Below are positions 35,789 to 48,095 of a stretch of DNA of 64,000 nt, in pieces. The stretch is taken from assembly GCA_020746995.1 (NCBI GenBank), contig JAGPXD010000003.1:1860001-1924000 (forward strand), read 5' to 3'. Below the pieces are notes generated by a model. The model searched no databases. It saw only the letters and a list, made by a program, of their open reading frames with translations, and was not told where the DNA came from. Numbering within the stretch: position 1 is the stretch's first letter; each line of letters starts with the position of its first letter. The DNA is from Plectosphaerella cucumerina (lineage: Eukaryota > Ascomycota > Sordariomycetes > Glomerellales > Plectosphaerellaceae). Position numbers and translations under genes: made by a program.

Positions 35789-37982
35789 ATGGATTCATAC
35801 GTGAACTGTTTCGCTTCGACCAAGAGCAATACCCGCGAAACATGCTCACAATGCCGCTGGCGGAAGGTGAGACTGGCATATCGGTACCTACTCGAGATGG
35901 AAAGTGGATGTAACAGTTGACCAGGTTCGCTGCGATGGCCGCACCAGCACATGTGGGAACTGTGAGAGGTTGGGCCTGGACTGCTCCCTCAAGCAACATC
36001 AAGGCCTAAGGGGTTCCGAGGGCATCGCCAACAGCCACTTCGATGCCGGTGACCGGCCTCGACGTCTTAGAGGCTCAATAGCCTGTACAGAATGTCGTGA
36101 GAAGAAAGTCCGATGCTCGGCGACCATGCCGCAGTGCACCAACTGCAAACGCAAGGGACGCGCGTGCACCTATCCAGTTCTCAAGAGACCACTCAGGGAA
36201 AGATCCGATGCCTTTCAACAGGACGAGCCATCTCCCCCGTCAATCGGTTCTAGGACTACTTCGGCGCCTCCGGTTAGCCCCCAGGATACTCCTCGAGAAT
36301 CCACCACCACCTCGTCATCCACATCAATGACCGAGGAGATGATTGGTCTCGTCGACGCTTTCTTCGAGCACGTGTACCCCATGCCGTCGTACGCTTTCCT
36401 CCATCCCGAGACCACCAAGCGCAGGTGTCGGCAGGGGCAGGTGCATGGCGCCCTGTCATCAGCCGTCGCTGCCATAGCGAGCTTGTACCTGGGCGGCGAC
36501 AGACAGCGAGCTGGGCAATGGACCGACATGTCCGAACAGAGCATATGGATCAACCTCGAGCGTCCAACGGTGGCTCGCCTGCAGACTCTCCTTCTCGTGA
36601 TCCACTATCGTATGGAGACGGGTAACTTCCAGAGAGCTTTCATGCTTGCAGCGACAGCCGCGCGCTTTGCTGCTGCCATGCGACTCAACTATGAGCGGCC
36701 GGAGCTCGACCCGGTGAGTAGAGAGGTGCGCCGTCGCATCGTCTGGTCCCTGAAGATCATCGAAAGGTACTTCTCCAGTGGACTTCCTGAGTTTGAGCTG
36801 TGTCCGACAGAGTCCATCTACATCGAATACCCCAGCCACGAGGAGGACTTCAACCGCGGACCTCCAGGGGAGAACGGTGCATATCGCCTGCATCTCAGAC
36901 TTGAGACTGTGCGCAGGGACATTATGAAGATGTCCCGGAGCGTCACGATTCTCGACCAACCGTTGCCATCCCTCATGAAGCTGATACGCCATCATGAGGC
37001 ATCTCTCGCTGAGATTGGGAAGTCTCTTCCCCAGGGAAGAACGCTGTCCATGGCGCAGACCCTAGACCTTCTGGATAACCACTGGCTACCACGGCGCACG
37101 TTGACCTATGCGTCATGGCACCAAGCCCACTGCGATCTCTACCGCATCCTGCTCCCAGGGTATCCAGAGGCAGCACCGGCGGTGGTTCTGGAAGCCGTCG
37201 ATCCGGCAGAGCTCGCCGCAGCGGAGCGGCATCTGTTACACCATGCCACGTCCTCTCTCCAAGTCCTCACTACATTGAATCAGCAAAGCATGCGCCAGCA
37301 ACTCCTCGAGTTCGACACGGCCATCTGTTCGTACCACGCAGCTAGGGTTCTTCTCTACATCTCGCGCTTCGGAAAGAATAGCGACCGTCCGGCGCCCGAG
37401 TTCGCCATCAGCCGAGCAGACCTGTGCGTTGCCGCCCTCCGACGCTTCTTCCCTTCCTCGGCCCTCGTGGCGCCCATCATCGAGGAGCTCACACGTTCCG
37501 TCGTGGCCTTTTCGATACAGCAACAGCAGCAGACCAGGCAGCCCGTCGACACGCCTGCAGCATCAGCACAGCTGCTTTCGCCGCAAAGCCCTGCGAGTCG
37601 GGACGATCATGAATCTCAGCTGGCTTCGACTGCACGTGTGCGCCAACGACTCGCCATCCACAGTCTGCTACGCAGAGCCGACTTCTCAGATGGCGAGGGC
37701 GATGACGAGGTGACCATCTTTAATCCTGTTGCGGAGGAGACACGGACCCCAAAATCGACGACAGCAATTGGGAGTTCCCTACATTTGGACAATCCGTCTT
37801 CCACACAGCTGGGGACTAGGCAGCCAGTGCCTCTCGGTGGTGGTAGCAGGAGTGATGTGCAGGCCTGGGACGCACAGTCTGTGAACGGGAGTCTCGATGA
37901 CAGCCTGGAGTCGACACAACTGCCCAAAATGTCCTGGTTTGGGCCTCAGGACTGGGAGTGGTTGTCAGGTTCCAAGGCTTGA
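35789..37982 (+). CDS. Transcription factor with two tandem Zn2Cys6 clusters and fungal-specific TF domain
   Basis: Exon 1 is 35789..35866 and exon 2 is 35925..37982 (58-nt intron, GTGAGA donor), giving 711 aa. Cluster 1 uses C19, C22, C29, C36, C39 and C46 (CSQCRWRKVRC, then CGNCERLGLDC). Cluster 2 uses C80, C83, C90, C97, C100 and C107 (CTECREKKVRC, then CTNCKRKGRAC). Both have the full CxxCx6Cx6CxxCx6C spacing. The intron splits cluster 1, and the unspliced exon 2 frame would lose it. Residues about 150-370 resemble the fungal-specific TF domain (AFFEHVYPMPSYAFLHPET, ETGNFQRAFMLAATAARFA). A Gln run (QQQQQTRQP) lies near residue 580. It is expected to be a nuclear DNA-binding regulator. Its targets are unknown; the adjacent sulfatase relic suggests a possible former target. 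Confidence 0.9.
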
Positions 37983-38444
37983 ACGGCACAGAGGCGCTCT
38001 TGAGCCTGGTCGGTGTTGCAAGCTGGTCTCTTTGCTCTCAGCTTGGTGCAGGGAGGTCAAGGAATCAGATGACCCAGACTACCGGAGCGATCATCTCAGC
38101 GGATGTCTTTCTACAGCCGTTACGGCATGCCAGGGTCCCAGTGTGCAGGCACACGACGTAGGGCCGCTGAACAAGGATGGTCGGACCAGTAGCCACCTAT
38201 GATAATGATCCATCAAATGGCATCGTCAAAGTGCCGTTTTGTCGAATTACGACCTTTGATTGTCATGTCCATTGATTGACATGAATTTAAGGTACCTAGC
38301 GACTGGATAGACTGAGCACCGCCACAGTTCCTTCCAGCGCTTGGGCCATCAGCCACAGTCCTGTCGACTGTTGGAGCTTCAATTGCGATCTCCAGACTTC
38401 AAGCATCCTCGACAACATTCGCCTCCCTCCACACAGCGCTCAAC
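37983..38444. other. Intergenic between regulator and small mitochondrial gene
   Basis: No gene. The last 100 bases before 38445 are CT/CA-rich, as in a fungal leader. Confidence 0.5.
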
Positions 38445-38820
38445 ATGAACACAATACGGACAAGCCTGGTGGCGCATGTCTCCAGACTCGGCGGTCCCCT
38501 CTCCAGGGTGCCGAGGGCGCAGTTCCGATCCTATTCGTCCGAAGGCAAGAAGCCGTCGCAGATGGTATGGCTTCCGACCAAGCAGAATGATTGAGGAAGC
38601 TCGAAGACTGACATTGCCCCTCGTGCAGGTCGCATTCTACAAGACATTCACCCGGCCAGTCCTCAAGGTCCTCCTCACCGCCGTTGTCACCTACCAGATC
38701 GCCTACCTCGGATGGATGAAGCTGGAGCAAGACGAGATCAAGGCCGAACGGACCCAAGAGGTCGCGGCTCTCGAGGCCAAAGTTGCTGAGCTGCAGAGGC
38801 AGCAGGCTGAGAAGAAGTGA
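38445..38820 (+). CDS. Small mitochondrial single-span membrane protein with C-terminal coiled coil
   Basis: Exons 38445..38564 and 38629..38820 (64-nt intron, GTATGG donor, GTGCAG acceptor) give 103 aa. Residues 1-30 are Arg/Ser-rich without acidic residues (MNTIRTSLVAHVSRLGGPLS), a typical mitochondrial presequence. A hydrophobic span follows at about residues 52-70 (LKVLLTAVVTYQIAYLGW). The C-terminus is a charged helix of heptad type (EVAALEAKVAELQRQQAEKK). This layout fits a small inner-membrane assembly or scaffold protein; the assembly factor Ina17 has a comparable plan, but I cannot claim homology. Convergent with Mid1. Confidence 0.82.
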
Positions 38821-39200
38821 CGACGACAATACCCGAAGATCTGCGCAAGAATCGGTTGGCGGGAGCCGCCGGACCATGAAGTCTGGAAGGGATGAGTTTC
38901 ATGTCGCGAACGACTTATAGGATAGGTGGAAGATACCCAGAGGAAACACATTGGCACCAAGATGCAACATTGCCCAAGCAACTACGCCGAGAGGCTGCAG
39001 AGCCAGAGTGAGGCGTTCGGGATCATAGATATATTAATAGGACTCTCGCAGATCTGCGCAGCGACATGCGCTGCATACCAGCATGCCCTTTAAAGAATCA
39101 TCCGCTTCAACGCCATTGCCATGCAAAACATACAGAACGACTGCTGCAAGCCCAAGCCGCGGCTTTTGAAGCCACACACACAACGAAACGACTGCGTCCT
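38821..39200. other. Convergent 3' flanks
   Basis: 3' regions of the small mitochondrial gene and of mid1. Nothing else seen. Confidence 0.6.
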
Positions 39201-41122
39201 CTACAAAGAGACCAAGATACTCGACATGGAAAGAAGAACACCCAGCAGTGCCAACGACGTGACAAGGCTGGCTGCGTCCGACTGGTTCTGCGCCGCTCCG
39301 GGATAGTTGCAGGTCAACCCCGGACCTCGGCGCTGGTAGCTCGACGCGAATTGCGGCTGATCCCTCTGTGGACAGGCAAATTGCAGACTCGCCGGACAGT
39401 CTCTCACCAGGTCGTAGCACAGATCCTCGCAGGGCAGCACCTCCCTGTACGGACCCGGCGCGATCACCTCGTCGATGCGGGCAATGCGCGACTGGTTGTG
39501 CGTCGAGTTTCCGTATAAGATTCTCTCGCTCTCCGGCAGGAACGTGCCGTTCGGGAACGGCTGGGCGACGTTGCGGATGAGAGTGCTGTTGTTGTCGCTC
39601 GAAAAGTCCTCGCAGCGCGGAATTGTGACGGAGCACAGCCACTTCTTGTAGGACCGAGCACAAGTCGTGCAGTTGCGGACGAGGGAGTAGCTCTGCTCCG
39701 AGCTCGCGTCGCAGGCGACCTGGGCCAGATTTTTCTCAAAGTTGGCGTACATGTCCCGGGCATAGTCGTCGTAGAAGCTCGCCAGCGAGGCAAGGTCCCT
39801 GTTGTTGTCGTTGGCGGGCACAGCATACATTGTCTCGTTGCAGAAGGTGAGATCGGTGATGATCTTGCAGTTGTCGCCTGCCGTCATATTAGTACAGAGG
39901 GAGTACACTTTGAAGGAGGATTCAACATACCCGTCTTCGTTTCAAACTGGACCGCCTGGAACACCTGCCCGCCACCGCCTGGTCGGTTTGTAAACTGCTG
40001 CCGCTTGAGGTTCGGAGCATCCATCTGCGCCAGGATACCCCAATACACTGAGCTGGAATTAAGCCCATTGAAGTGGAACTGTTGTTTTGGGAACCCGCTG
40101 GGACCTCTCGTAGTCATGACAGTGGTGGCTTTGTCACCAAAGTGCCCGTTTGAGATGGCCGCCATCTGCGCATAGTTTTGCAACCCGCACATGGAATGAC
40201 GCACGCCTCTCGTCGCCCAGCTTTTATCGTTATCCACAAACATGATGTATGGTGGGCCTTTGGACATGATCTGCTGGATCTGGCGCTCATCAGTCGTGTT
40301 GACCAGGTCTGGCGTTTGTAGAAGAGCCGCCGATGAATCACTATCAACCCAGAGGACCGCCGATGGCGACTCGTCATAGGCATGGTAGGACTTCTCCGTC
40401 GACACAGCCACGTCAAAGTTCCAGCTTCCCTGAAACATATCTTGGTTGGTTGTCGTTGCGGAGACGCCAAAAAAGACATCGCCAGTCGCGTTGACCTGGA
40501 AGATTACCGCGCCCTCGTCAAAGGCTTTGAACTCTTGCAGGGACATGTCGCGATTGGGACCGGGCCACATATTTTCCGGGGACGTCGAAACGAAGAGCGT
40601 GAGTTGCGGCGGGTCCATGGACGTGTTGTTCGGTAGCCTCTGGGGCTGCAGACACGTCGTTGCAGAGATATAGACGACCTTTGAACGACGCTGCCTCTCC
40701 TCGATTCTCCCATGCTGTTCGTCAACGTTGTGTTCGAGCGGACCTCTCGCGCGCAACGATGTGGCGCCGGCGTTTGTTTGTGGCCAGATCTGGGAGGCCT
40801 CGAAGGCGAACGACTGCACGATTCCAGGCACAACGTTGAGGTTTGTTCTGACATTGTCTAGGAGCCCCGTCATTCCCGGCGGCGCCCTGCCTATCAAACT
40901 CCTGTCGAAAGGCGAAAAGTCTGGCTGGTATACTGGATTCGGGGACGATCTTTCGTAGACTGCCGGCTCCAGGTCGTATTCCTCCAAAATCAGACGAGAC
41001 GCCTCATTGACCTCGGTGGCCTGCGCAAGGTTCGGCAGAAGAAGGAAGAAATATAGGAACAGAACGCAGGCCGACGCAACGACCGATGCCGCAAGTCGCG
41101 ACTGCAGCGGGCTGAGCTGCAT
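39201..41122 (-). CDS. mid1: Stretch-activated calcium channel regulatory subunit Mid1
   Basis: Exons 41122..39931 and 39877..39201 (53-nt intron, GTATGT donor) give 622 aa. Mid1 partners Cch1 in the plasma-membrane high-affinity calcium influx system used under stress, in polar growth and in mating. The protein begins with a strong signal peptide (residues 1-36; hydrophobic VVASACVLFLYFFLLL). A long extracellular region has many N-glycosylation sequons (NTSM, NATG, NNST, NGTF, NQSR, NQSD). The conserved Cys-rich C-terminal part contains CNETMYAVPAN, CTTCARSYKKWLCSVTIPRC and VLPCEDLCYDLVRDCPASLQFACP. The last 20 residues are hydrophobic (SLVTSLALLGVLLSM), which may be a GPI-type or membrane anchor. 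Length and motifs match the family. Confidence 0.94.
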
Positions 41123-42293
41123 GATAAAAAGTTGCCCCCTCGGGGCGTATGGATTGAGAAGTGGTCGGTGGCTGATTTTCGAGTCGCGGCGGCGAGATCA
41201 GGCACGGCCTCTCAAGATGACAGGTCTCTGTCCTGCCGGAGGCCGCCAACTTGGGTCGGAAGATCAGGGGATTATGTTCTCGGATGGTCGGCTTTGGCGC
41301 GTCCCAGCATCGTCGCGCTAGGCTGACGGTACGGTTCGTCGGGAGTCGGGTGAAGTTGAGAAGAGATGGCGACGGTCGATGTGCAATAACTCCCTCGCGA
41401 AGTTGACGTCTCTCGTGTCCTGCAGAAGAACGACGTCCGACGAGTTTCACATTCGTCTTCAAAACAGCTGAAAGTGCCCTTGCAGCATCAGCCGCCGGAG
41501 TGCGTCAGCAGCGGACCCCAATTCGGACCATTACAGTGGGGTGACTCTTGGCCGTGGTGGGTTGCCTGGATGTGGCGCAGCAGGGGTCCCTTCACCAAAA
41601 ACGTGCCTGGTAGGGCGGGCGGGGAAGCTATGTCGGTTGCCTCGGCCGCCCCCAGTGCATCAAAGACCCTAATGATAAACGAGTGAAGAGGGATGGTGTC
41701 GCATGTTGCATGAGCCTGGAACACCGGATTCTGGGAATGAAATCATTTCTCATAAACAGTCCAGGTCACCATCGCCCGCCCCACCACACGCCAGCTCAAG
41801 CTAAGTAAGACCCGGCCGAGTCGATCGACGCCCCCGAGATGCTGCGTGCCGGGGCAAGGCTGGCATGGGGCCCCTGCGCTGACCGGCAACCGATCACGAG
41901 CTGAAGCCTCCATACCACACATTAAGGTTCTTGATTCACTGACAGACATCACGATCCATCTCACTTAACCATCGTGGCCGTTGTTTCCCAAGGACCTGCG
42001 TCCATAGTACAGTATATAAGGTGTAAGGAGAACATCAAGACTCTCTCCATTGGCCCATCCGTATCCCAGGCGGAGAAGCCCAAAGTCATCACCATTGTCG
42101 CGTGAACCCATGATTCGTCCTTGTCCCTTGTGCCTCATGTCGTCAATCCCATGACCCCGTCCTGCTAGACATGTTCAAGTTTGACCGGCAATACTGCCGA
42201 AGTGATACCAGAAGCGGGTTTATTTGGCCCGGTGCGCCTGCACTGAACGACTTTCGACGACAGACTGGCCGTCCGGTGTAACAGAGAGGGCGC
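41123..42293. other. Intergenic: mid1 promoter and yop1 3' flank
   Basis: 1.17 kb with no supported gene. Short overlapping frames only. Confidence 0.5.
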
Positions 42294-43051
42294 TTATTCG
42301 GACTTGTCAAGGCCCGAGGCGCGGGCGCGGAGGCCCGAGGCAGTCGACTGGCCCTGGTTGGCAAAGTGCTTCGACAGCATGGGAGCCAGGAAGGAGTGGA
42401 AGATGAGGTCGGCGCCGCTGTCAAAGGTTAGTATTGAGCGGGCGTGTGCAGCTTAGAGTACTTACCGGAAGATGGGCAGCGACAGCCACAGGAGGAAGAT
42501 GAACTTGAAAGTGAAGTAGAACGGGAACCAGTAGATCACGTTGACCAGGCTCTCAATGACGCTAGCGATTTGTGTCAGTCATGGCCAGTCACAGCATGGA
42601 AGAAACGAAGGACGTACGTGAAGGCGGCGAAAACAACCCAGTACTACATTGCGTGTTAGCGGAGATCAAGTAAAGACGGCGCAAGGGCAGTCAGGGTGCG
42701 ACGCACGGTCAACCACTGGGTGTCATCCTCCTTGTTGGCCGAGAAGAGCGCGGCGGTGGAGTAGTACGCAGGCAGGACGAAGCCGGCAAAGTTGGTCAGG
42801 AGCTGGCCGCCGAGGTTGAAGATGATGAAGAAGAAGTAGAGGGCAACGACGCCGATAACGCCGTAGGCCTTGGGAACGTTGGTCTGCTTCTCCAGGTTGT
42901 TCAGGGCGGGGTACTTGGACAGCTGTTCATGGCGCATTAGCACAGATCAAGACACGGACAGCAAAGCGCCGCAACGGATCGCCGGGAAAGCGGAGCGCAC
43001 CTCGGTATCGAGCTGTCGGAGGTAGCCGTGGACGCGATCCTGGGCAGACAT
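42294..43051 (-). CDS. yop1: ER membrane-shaping protein Yop1 (REEP/DP1/HVA22 family)
   Basis: Five exons on the minus strand (43051..43001, 42922..42707, 42643..42618, 42561..42466, 42417..42294) with introns of 78, 63, 56 and 48 nt give 170 aa, the usual fungal length. The protein has the TB2/DP1/HVA22 signature: LSKYPALNNLEKQTNVPKA, paired hydrophobic hairpins (VIGVVALYFFFIIFNLGG, LLTNFAGFVLPAYYS), KEDDTQWLTYWVVFAAF and an amphipathic segment. It sits in tubular ER as hairpins and generates membrane curvature together with reticulons. Start MSAQDRVHGYLRQLD matches the family N-terminus. All five exon junctions keep frame. Divergent from the RFX gene, 0.92 kb between ATGs. Confidence 0.95.
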
Positions 43052-43972
43052 CTTGGCGATAGTTGATATCGAGGTCTTTTTGGTGTGTGCTGAGCCAGGG
43101 TTAGCAGTGGAGGTTGATGCGGAGGGGGCGGCTGATAGCTGCAGCCTTCTACTAGGCGTGGAGGTGTGGGAAGATGAGGGGTAGACGAACTGGGCTGGAT
43201 GTGGCAGGCGGGCGGTCGGAAGATATGTGGCTTCGGGGATGATTGCGATCAGTCAGTTGTGGATGGTTGTTTGTGAGGTTTGCACTTTTCAAGTTGCAGT
43301 ACGAGGCTTTTGGCAGGTGATAAGCAGCGATGGAGGGAGAACGGGCGGATGACGACGTGTTCAGCTACGGTCTCTCCCAAAATGACTGCACGGACCCCCT
43401 CATATTGCGTCAGGTTTCGAAGCTCGTAGCTCGAGGAGGGGAAGAGACACTGAGGGGCTGTTGTAAGCCGAGCGGAGCGCGAGTAATCAGATGTACCTAG
43501 ATTCATGCAAGTGGTAGCGGCAGATCGTGGCTTGCTCGATGTATCGATGTTAGTGCACCCTGTCCAAAACACTGCTAGCAGGTGCACGATGTGCTTACCC
43601 TTCTCTAGCCGATAAGATAAGTGAGATGAAAACATTCCCAACCGCGCCCGCCCAGCCACACTCATTAGACTCCACTTTTCTGCCTCCGTTTCCCAGCTGC
43701 CCAGCAACGACAACCCAAAACAAGCCCTTCACAGTGTTTCCTCCTCCTCATAATCCTCCGCCCACGACCACACCTTCGATGAAGTGCGTCCAGCGCAAGC
43801 ACTACTAACCCTCCAGCCCCTTTCACGATCGACCTTTACGGTTCCAGGCATTGCGATTGCAAATACACCGCCTTCACTCACTCATCCCGACCTCGCTTGG
43901 CCAACTCGACCGAGTATCGCCGGTGTTATTGTCGCATCCAAACCGCCATCTGGAGGCCGGGCCATCACAACA
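43052..43972. other. Divergent promoter region of yop1 and the RFX gene
   Basis: 0.92 kb. The half next to the RFX gene is CT/CA-rich (43690-43900). No gene supported; a translated frame running from 43897 into the RFX exon has no ATG and is explained by the intron. Confidence 0.55.
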
Positions 43973-46434
43973 ATGAAACAAGGTACTACAATAATCCAGA
44001 TCCACAGCAGTGCCTCCCATGTGGCTCTCTCCTTGCTGACTGCGTACTTCCCACAGATCCGATCACACGTCACCGAGAGAGATCGAGACCGCAGTCTCGA
44101 GGCTCCACCGCGTCCGCGACGACGCAACCTGGACTCGACCACCAAGGGTACACCAACCCGGCCCAGGAAACTTACTCGGCACAATGGGTCAACAACGATC
44201 ACAGGCAACCCAAGCCCATCGCGCCGGCCCCTCGCATCACCCCCGACGGCATGATGCTGCAGGCCGCCTCTCAGATGCAGACCATGCGCGAGTTCTCCAT
44301 GGCACCCTCAGCCAGCGGCCCGATCAGTCACTCCATGACCTATCATCAGCAGCCGATGTCGAACCACGCGCAGGCCTCCGAGGCTCTCTTGAACAATAGC
44401 TTCACGGAGGACAGTCAAATGGTGGACCGCGACGACCAGGATGACGGCGACTCGCTTGCCGCCGCTGCAGGACTCGCAGCCAAGTCATCATCTGCACGCA
44501 CGAGTGCGAATAACGAGCTGGAAATGCGCCATCTCTTCAGCGCAAACAAGCACCGCCATCTGCAGGAAGTGGCCAAGGAGCTGCACGGCAACGAGCGCGG
44601 ACCCAATTCGGAGCGCACTCGCCAGGTCTTTGCCATGCTCTGGATCAACTCGACATGCACCAAAGGAAAAGGCTCTGTCCCTCGTGGGAGAGTCTATGCC
44701 AACTACGCATCGCGATGCGCCACGGAGCGGGTAACGGTTCTCAACCCCGCTAGTTTCGGAAAGCTCGTCCGTGTTTTGTTTCCGGGACTGAAGACGCGTC
44801 GCCTGGGAGTCCGCGGCGAGTCTAAGTACCATTATGTCAACTTCTCCCTGGTTGACGATCAGCCCGAGCTGAGAGAACCAGAGGCTCCGGTGCCCCTGAT
44901 GCCCGTCGCACCACCACAGTCGCGGAGTGCGAGTGTTGCCCCGAGCAGACCTGTCGGCATCCCCGTTCCCGTAGCTACGGGAAGCCAACCACCAGCGGAT
45001 CGCACTGAGCGCGACAGCACAGCTCCTCCACGGACAGGCCACACCCGCTCCCATAGCTTTTACAGTGTCCCGGTCCTCAACACCGCCGATCACATCCACT
45101 CATCGTCAACCAAGACATCGATTGAGCTCTCCTTCACATCTGAAGAAGAAGAGGCCATGTTCGTCCAGGCCGACTCGCTCTTACTCCCACGGATCGAGCC
45201 TTTTCTGCCCAGCAATGCCGATCCCGATGCCGCCAAGAGCCTCTCCGCCCTGTATCGATCCCACTGCACGTCACTGGTTGAGTGTGTGCGGTATTGCAAA
45301 GAGAAGACTTTCTTCCATCTCTACACTTCTTTCCAGGGCACTCTCACAATGCCCGTTCAGAAACTGCTCGGACATCCCAGCATAGCTCCGTGGATCGAGG
45401 AGTGCGACTTCATTCTCTACCAACGCATGATGCAGATCGTGTCCGGCCTCACCTTGCAGGTCGTTCCAAAGCCCGTGCTGGATACTCTTCGAAACATCTC
45501 CATGCGTCTGGTGCCGCACGTCCGAGAGTCCTTCCAAGGGCAGCCGCTACATGTCATCCATGCCAAGGAGGCACCGGCTACAGTCTTTGCTGCCCTGCTG
45601 GACCGCGCGTTACGGGTCAACCTTACCGCACACGCCGCAGCCAACATGTTATCGAACCCCGCAAACAGGGATCAGATGTACCTGGATTGGATCACCATGG
45701 TTCCTGCGCGCAAGGTTGCCGAATCTATTCCCACGCGCGGCATGGATGACTTTGTCGACCTGATCGTGACTGAGCTTCGAGACCTGCTCGATCCTCAAAA
45801 CGTTCCATGGGAGGTCGAGTGCCTGACCGTCTACGGTGATATGGCCGTCAAAAACGGATTCCAGCCCGGGTCCGAGACCACTACGGAGACGACTGGGCAG
45901 AACGTTCTGGATCGATGGGTTGCATTCCTGAAGTCTCTCCACATTCGATTCCCCTACGCTCGGCACTCGGACATCGTGTACGGTGTTCAGCGAATCGGAA
46001 CCGCTGTCATGAGGGACCTCACAATGTCTCAAGGAAAGAGTTTTGGGTCTTGGTGGGTGACCAAGTGCTGGATCGATGAGATGATTGCTTTCCTCGCCGA
46101 GCAGGGAGGCTTCATGAAGATGAAGACAACGCAACCCCCCGAATCGATACAGAACCCGCCCGTGGAGCTACCGAAGCAAAGCACGCGAGGGTCCAGGTAC
46201 AGCAGCGGCGGAGAGGACTTTGAGTACAGCTTCTCCAACCCCCTCCAGGTCCCTGACAGGGCTCCTTTTCCGTCCACCAACAAGGCAACTTCAGCCGAAC
46301 CAGCAGGGCTGGGCGGGGTCATGAACCCGGACGATAGCGGCATCGGCATCCGGACACCCGACGAAGAGTTCCCGATGGACAAGTACACATTTTCGCAGAG
46401 CGATCTTCTCGGGACACCAAGCATCGCGACATGA
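43973..46434 (+). CDS. rfx1: RFX-type winged-helix transcription factor
   Basis: Model: a 10-nt first exon 43973..43982 (ATG AAA CAA G), intron 43983..44056 (GTACTA donor, CACAG acceptor), exon 2 44057..46434; 795 aa beginning MKQDPITRHRERSRPQ. The long open frame has no ATG for over 70 codons upstream, so this splice is needed; the start context CACAACAATG is good. The RFX DNA-binding domain lies at about residues 195-268 (VPRGRVYANYASRC, FGKLVRVLFPGLKTRRLG, GESKYHYVNF). The conserved C-terminal dimerisation region follows (residues about 370-700; LYRSHCTSLVECVRYCKEK, HPSIAPWIEECD). Fungal RFX factors (Crt1, Sak1, RFX1) control DNA-damage, ribonucleotide reductase and cell-cycle or conidiation genes. 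The N-terminal 150 residues are disordered with an acidic patch. Confidence 0.93.
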
Positions 46435-48095
46435 GGCACACGTTGCCGACATCTTCAAGCTGCCCGAGCATCCAAAGGGGGCCCCATTGCCTCCCTAATC
46501 ATCTAGCTGCCAGCGGCAGCGCTGTAACGACGGCACGAATGGGACGACGACGATTGTATGACCGCGGGACACCCGCCGACTCCTTGGGATTGTGGGATTT
46601 CGGCGGCCGGTGATCGTGATACCTTTTTTGAATACTTCAATGGTTTGGTTCAATGGCGCATTGGAACGGAGGCGGATTGGAAACGCTGTATTATCATTTA
46701 TTCTGTTTTCTGGCATGAGGGCTATGGCTCTGCAGGCGCTTGGCGCAACGGAATGCCCTGCGTCATCGGCCAGTGCTTTATGCAACAGTGCGTAATATGA
46801 GCATGTTGACTCTTTTGCCTAAAGCCTCAGTACTGAACGCTAGGTGTGAAAGTGGTGTGCTAGATGGAATGCGGAAGGCCAGTTCCGATGCCCCAGGTCA
46901 TCCCACGAGCTCCCCTCCCCTTCAGCCGAAGACATCAGCTTGCTGCTTTTACTGACCAACTCGAGCTTCGGCTTGGTATCTATCAATAAATTTGCCCCAA
47001 AACCCGAGCAGTTGTTCCTTACCTTCAAGTTGTCAAGCAGAAGGGAAGGAATCCGCGGGTCCTCAATCATGGCAAGCATGGCAGCGTCTCTGACTCTCTG
47101 TTTCATACGGACCCATGCTTTTTTAGCCACGCCCAAGTCTTGGGCAAGCTACAATGTTCCTCAAAGTGCCAAGATGTGGCCACTTGCCTCATATCTAACT
47201 TCTCTACTAGTCACCATGGTTGCAGCCCTTCCACCTCAAAAATGGCGTCCTCTAATGATGTTCTGGACACGACGGAGATGTGGGTAACAACCTGCGGGTA
47301 AATAGATTGCTGTGTTTCCAGCGATGGTACTAATACTTCAACCGGCAAGGGTTCTAATATACCTGCGTTTGCAAGATGGTATCACATATTTGGAAGAATG
47401 GAAAGATGATCCAGCCAATCTGCTTGACAGCGGGATCATCGATTCGAACTCGTCACCTCAGTGACAGCAGCAGCAAGCTACAATCTACCGCAAGGGCCCA
47501 GATCGCCGCAACCAATTACTTACTTTGAATAAGGCTGTCAAACATGCAGAGCCAAATATAGAGTCGGAGGCATCACTGCATCTGTCGTCGGGACGGTGGC
47601 AAATGCACATTGCCAGGATGTTGCATCCCAACCTGAAGGTCGGGTTCCAAAGGGTCGTCCCGGGCCCCGCATCGAGGTTGCCCGAGAGAGCGGGGCCGTC
47701 CCATGCAGGTCCCGCCGAAGTCTTGGCGCCACATGTCCTCAGGGGACGGGGAAGCCTCCCTTGGCCGGCAGACGTGGCTAATTATTTCCGCCCTTCGCGA
47801 ACAGGTGTTCTATTCCACCACGAGCTCTACTTTACACCTCTACACGTCTGCCTACCTCACGCGCCTTCCATCGACTTCTCTGTCCACCTCGACCCGAACG
47901 TCGCGAACGACTCCCTGAACCAGGCTGCCATCCGAAGACACTCTTGCTCTATTTAACACCGACGCCCGCGCCAGCCGAAGCTCCAAGGACCTACCCCTAG
48001 CACCCGGCCATTGTCTCCCTCGCACATCGATCTACGAAGTCGAGACAACACACATCCCTCGATCTCTTCAAATCCAAGCACACAACACAGACAAA
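46435..48095. other. Intergenic: RFX 3' flank and SERP1 promoter
   Basis: 1.66 kb. AATAAA occurs at 46985-46990. A minus-strand frame at 46840-47136 is slightly protein-like (see findings) but unsupported. From about 47800 the DNA is CT/CA-rich and looks like the promoter and 5' leader of the next gene. No tRNA found, although 47441-47450 resembles a T-loop. Confidence 0.5.

Noticed and set aside
47430..47465. T-loop-like GTTCGAATC on the minus strand
   Set aside because: Flanking bases do not form a T-stem or acceptor stem, and no D-arm is found within range.
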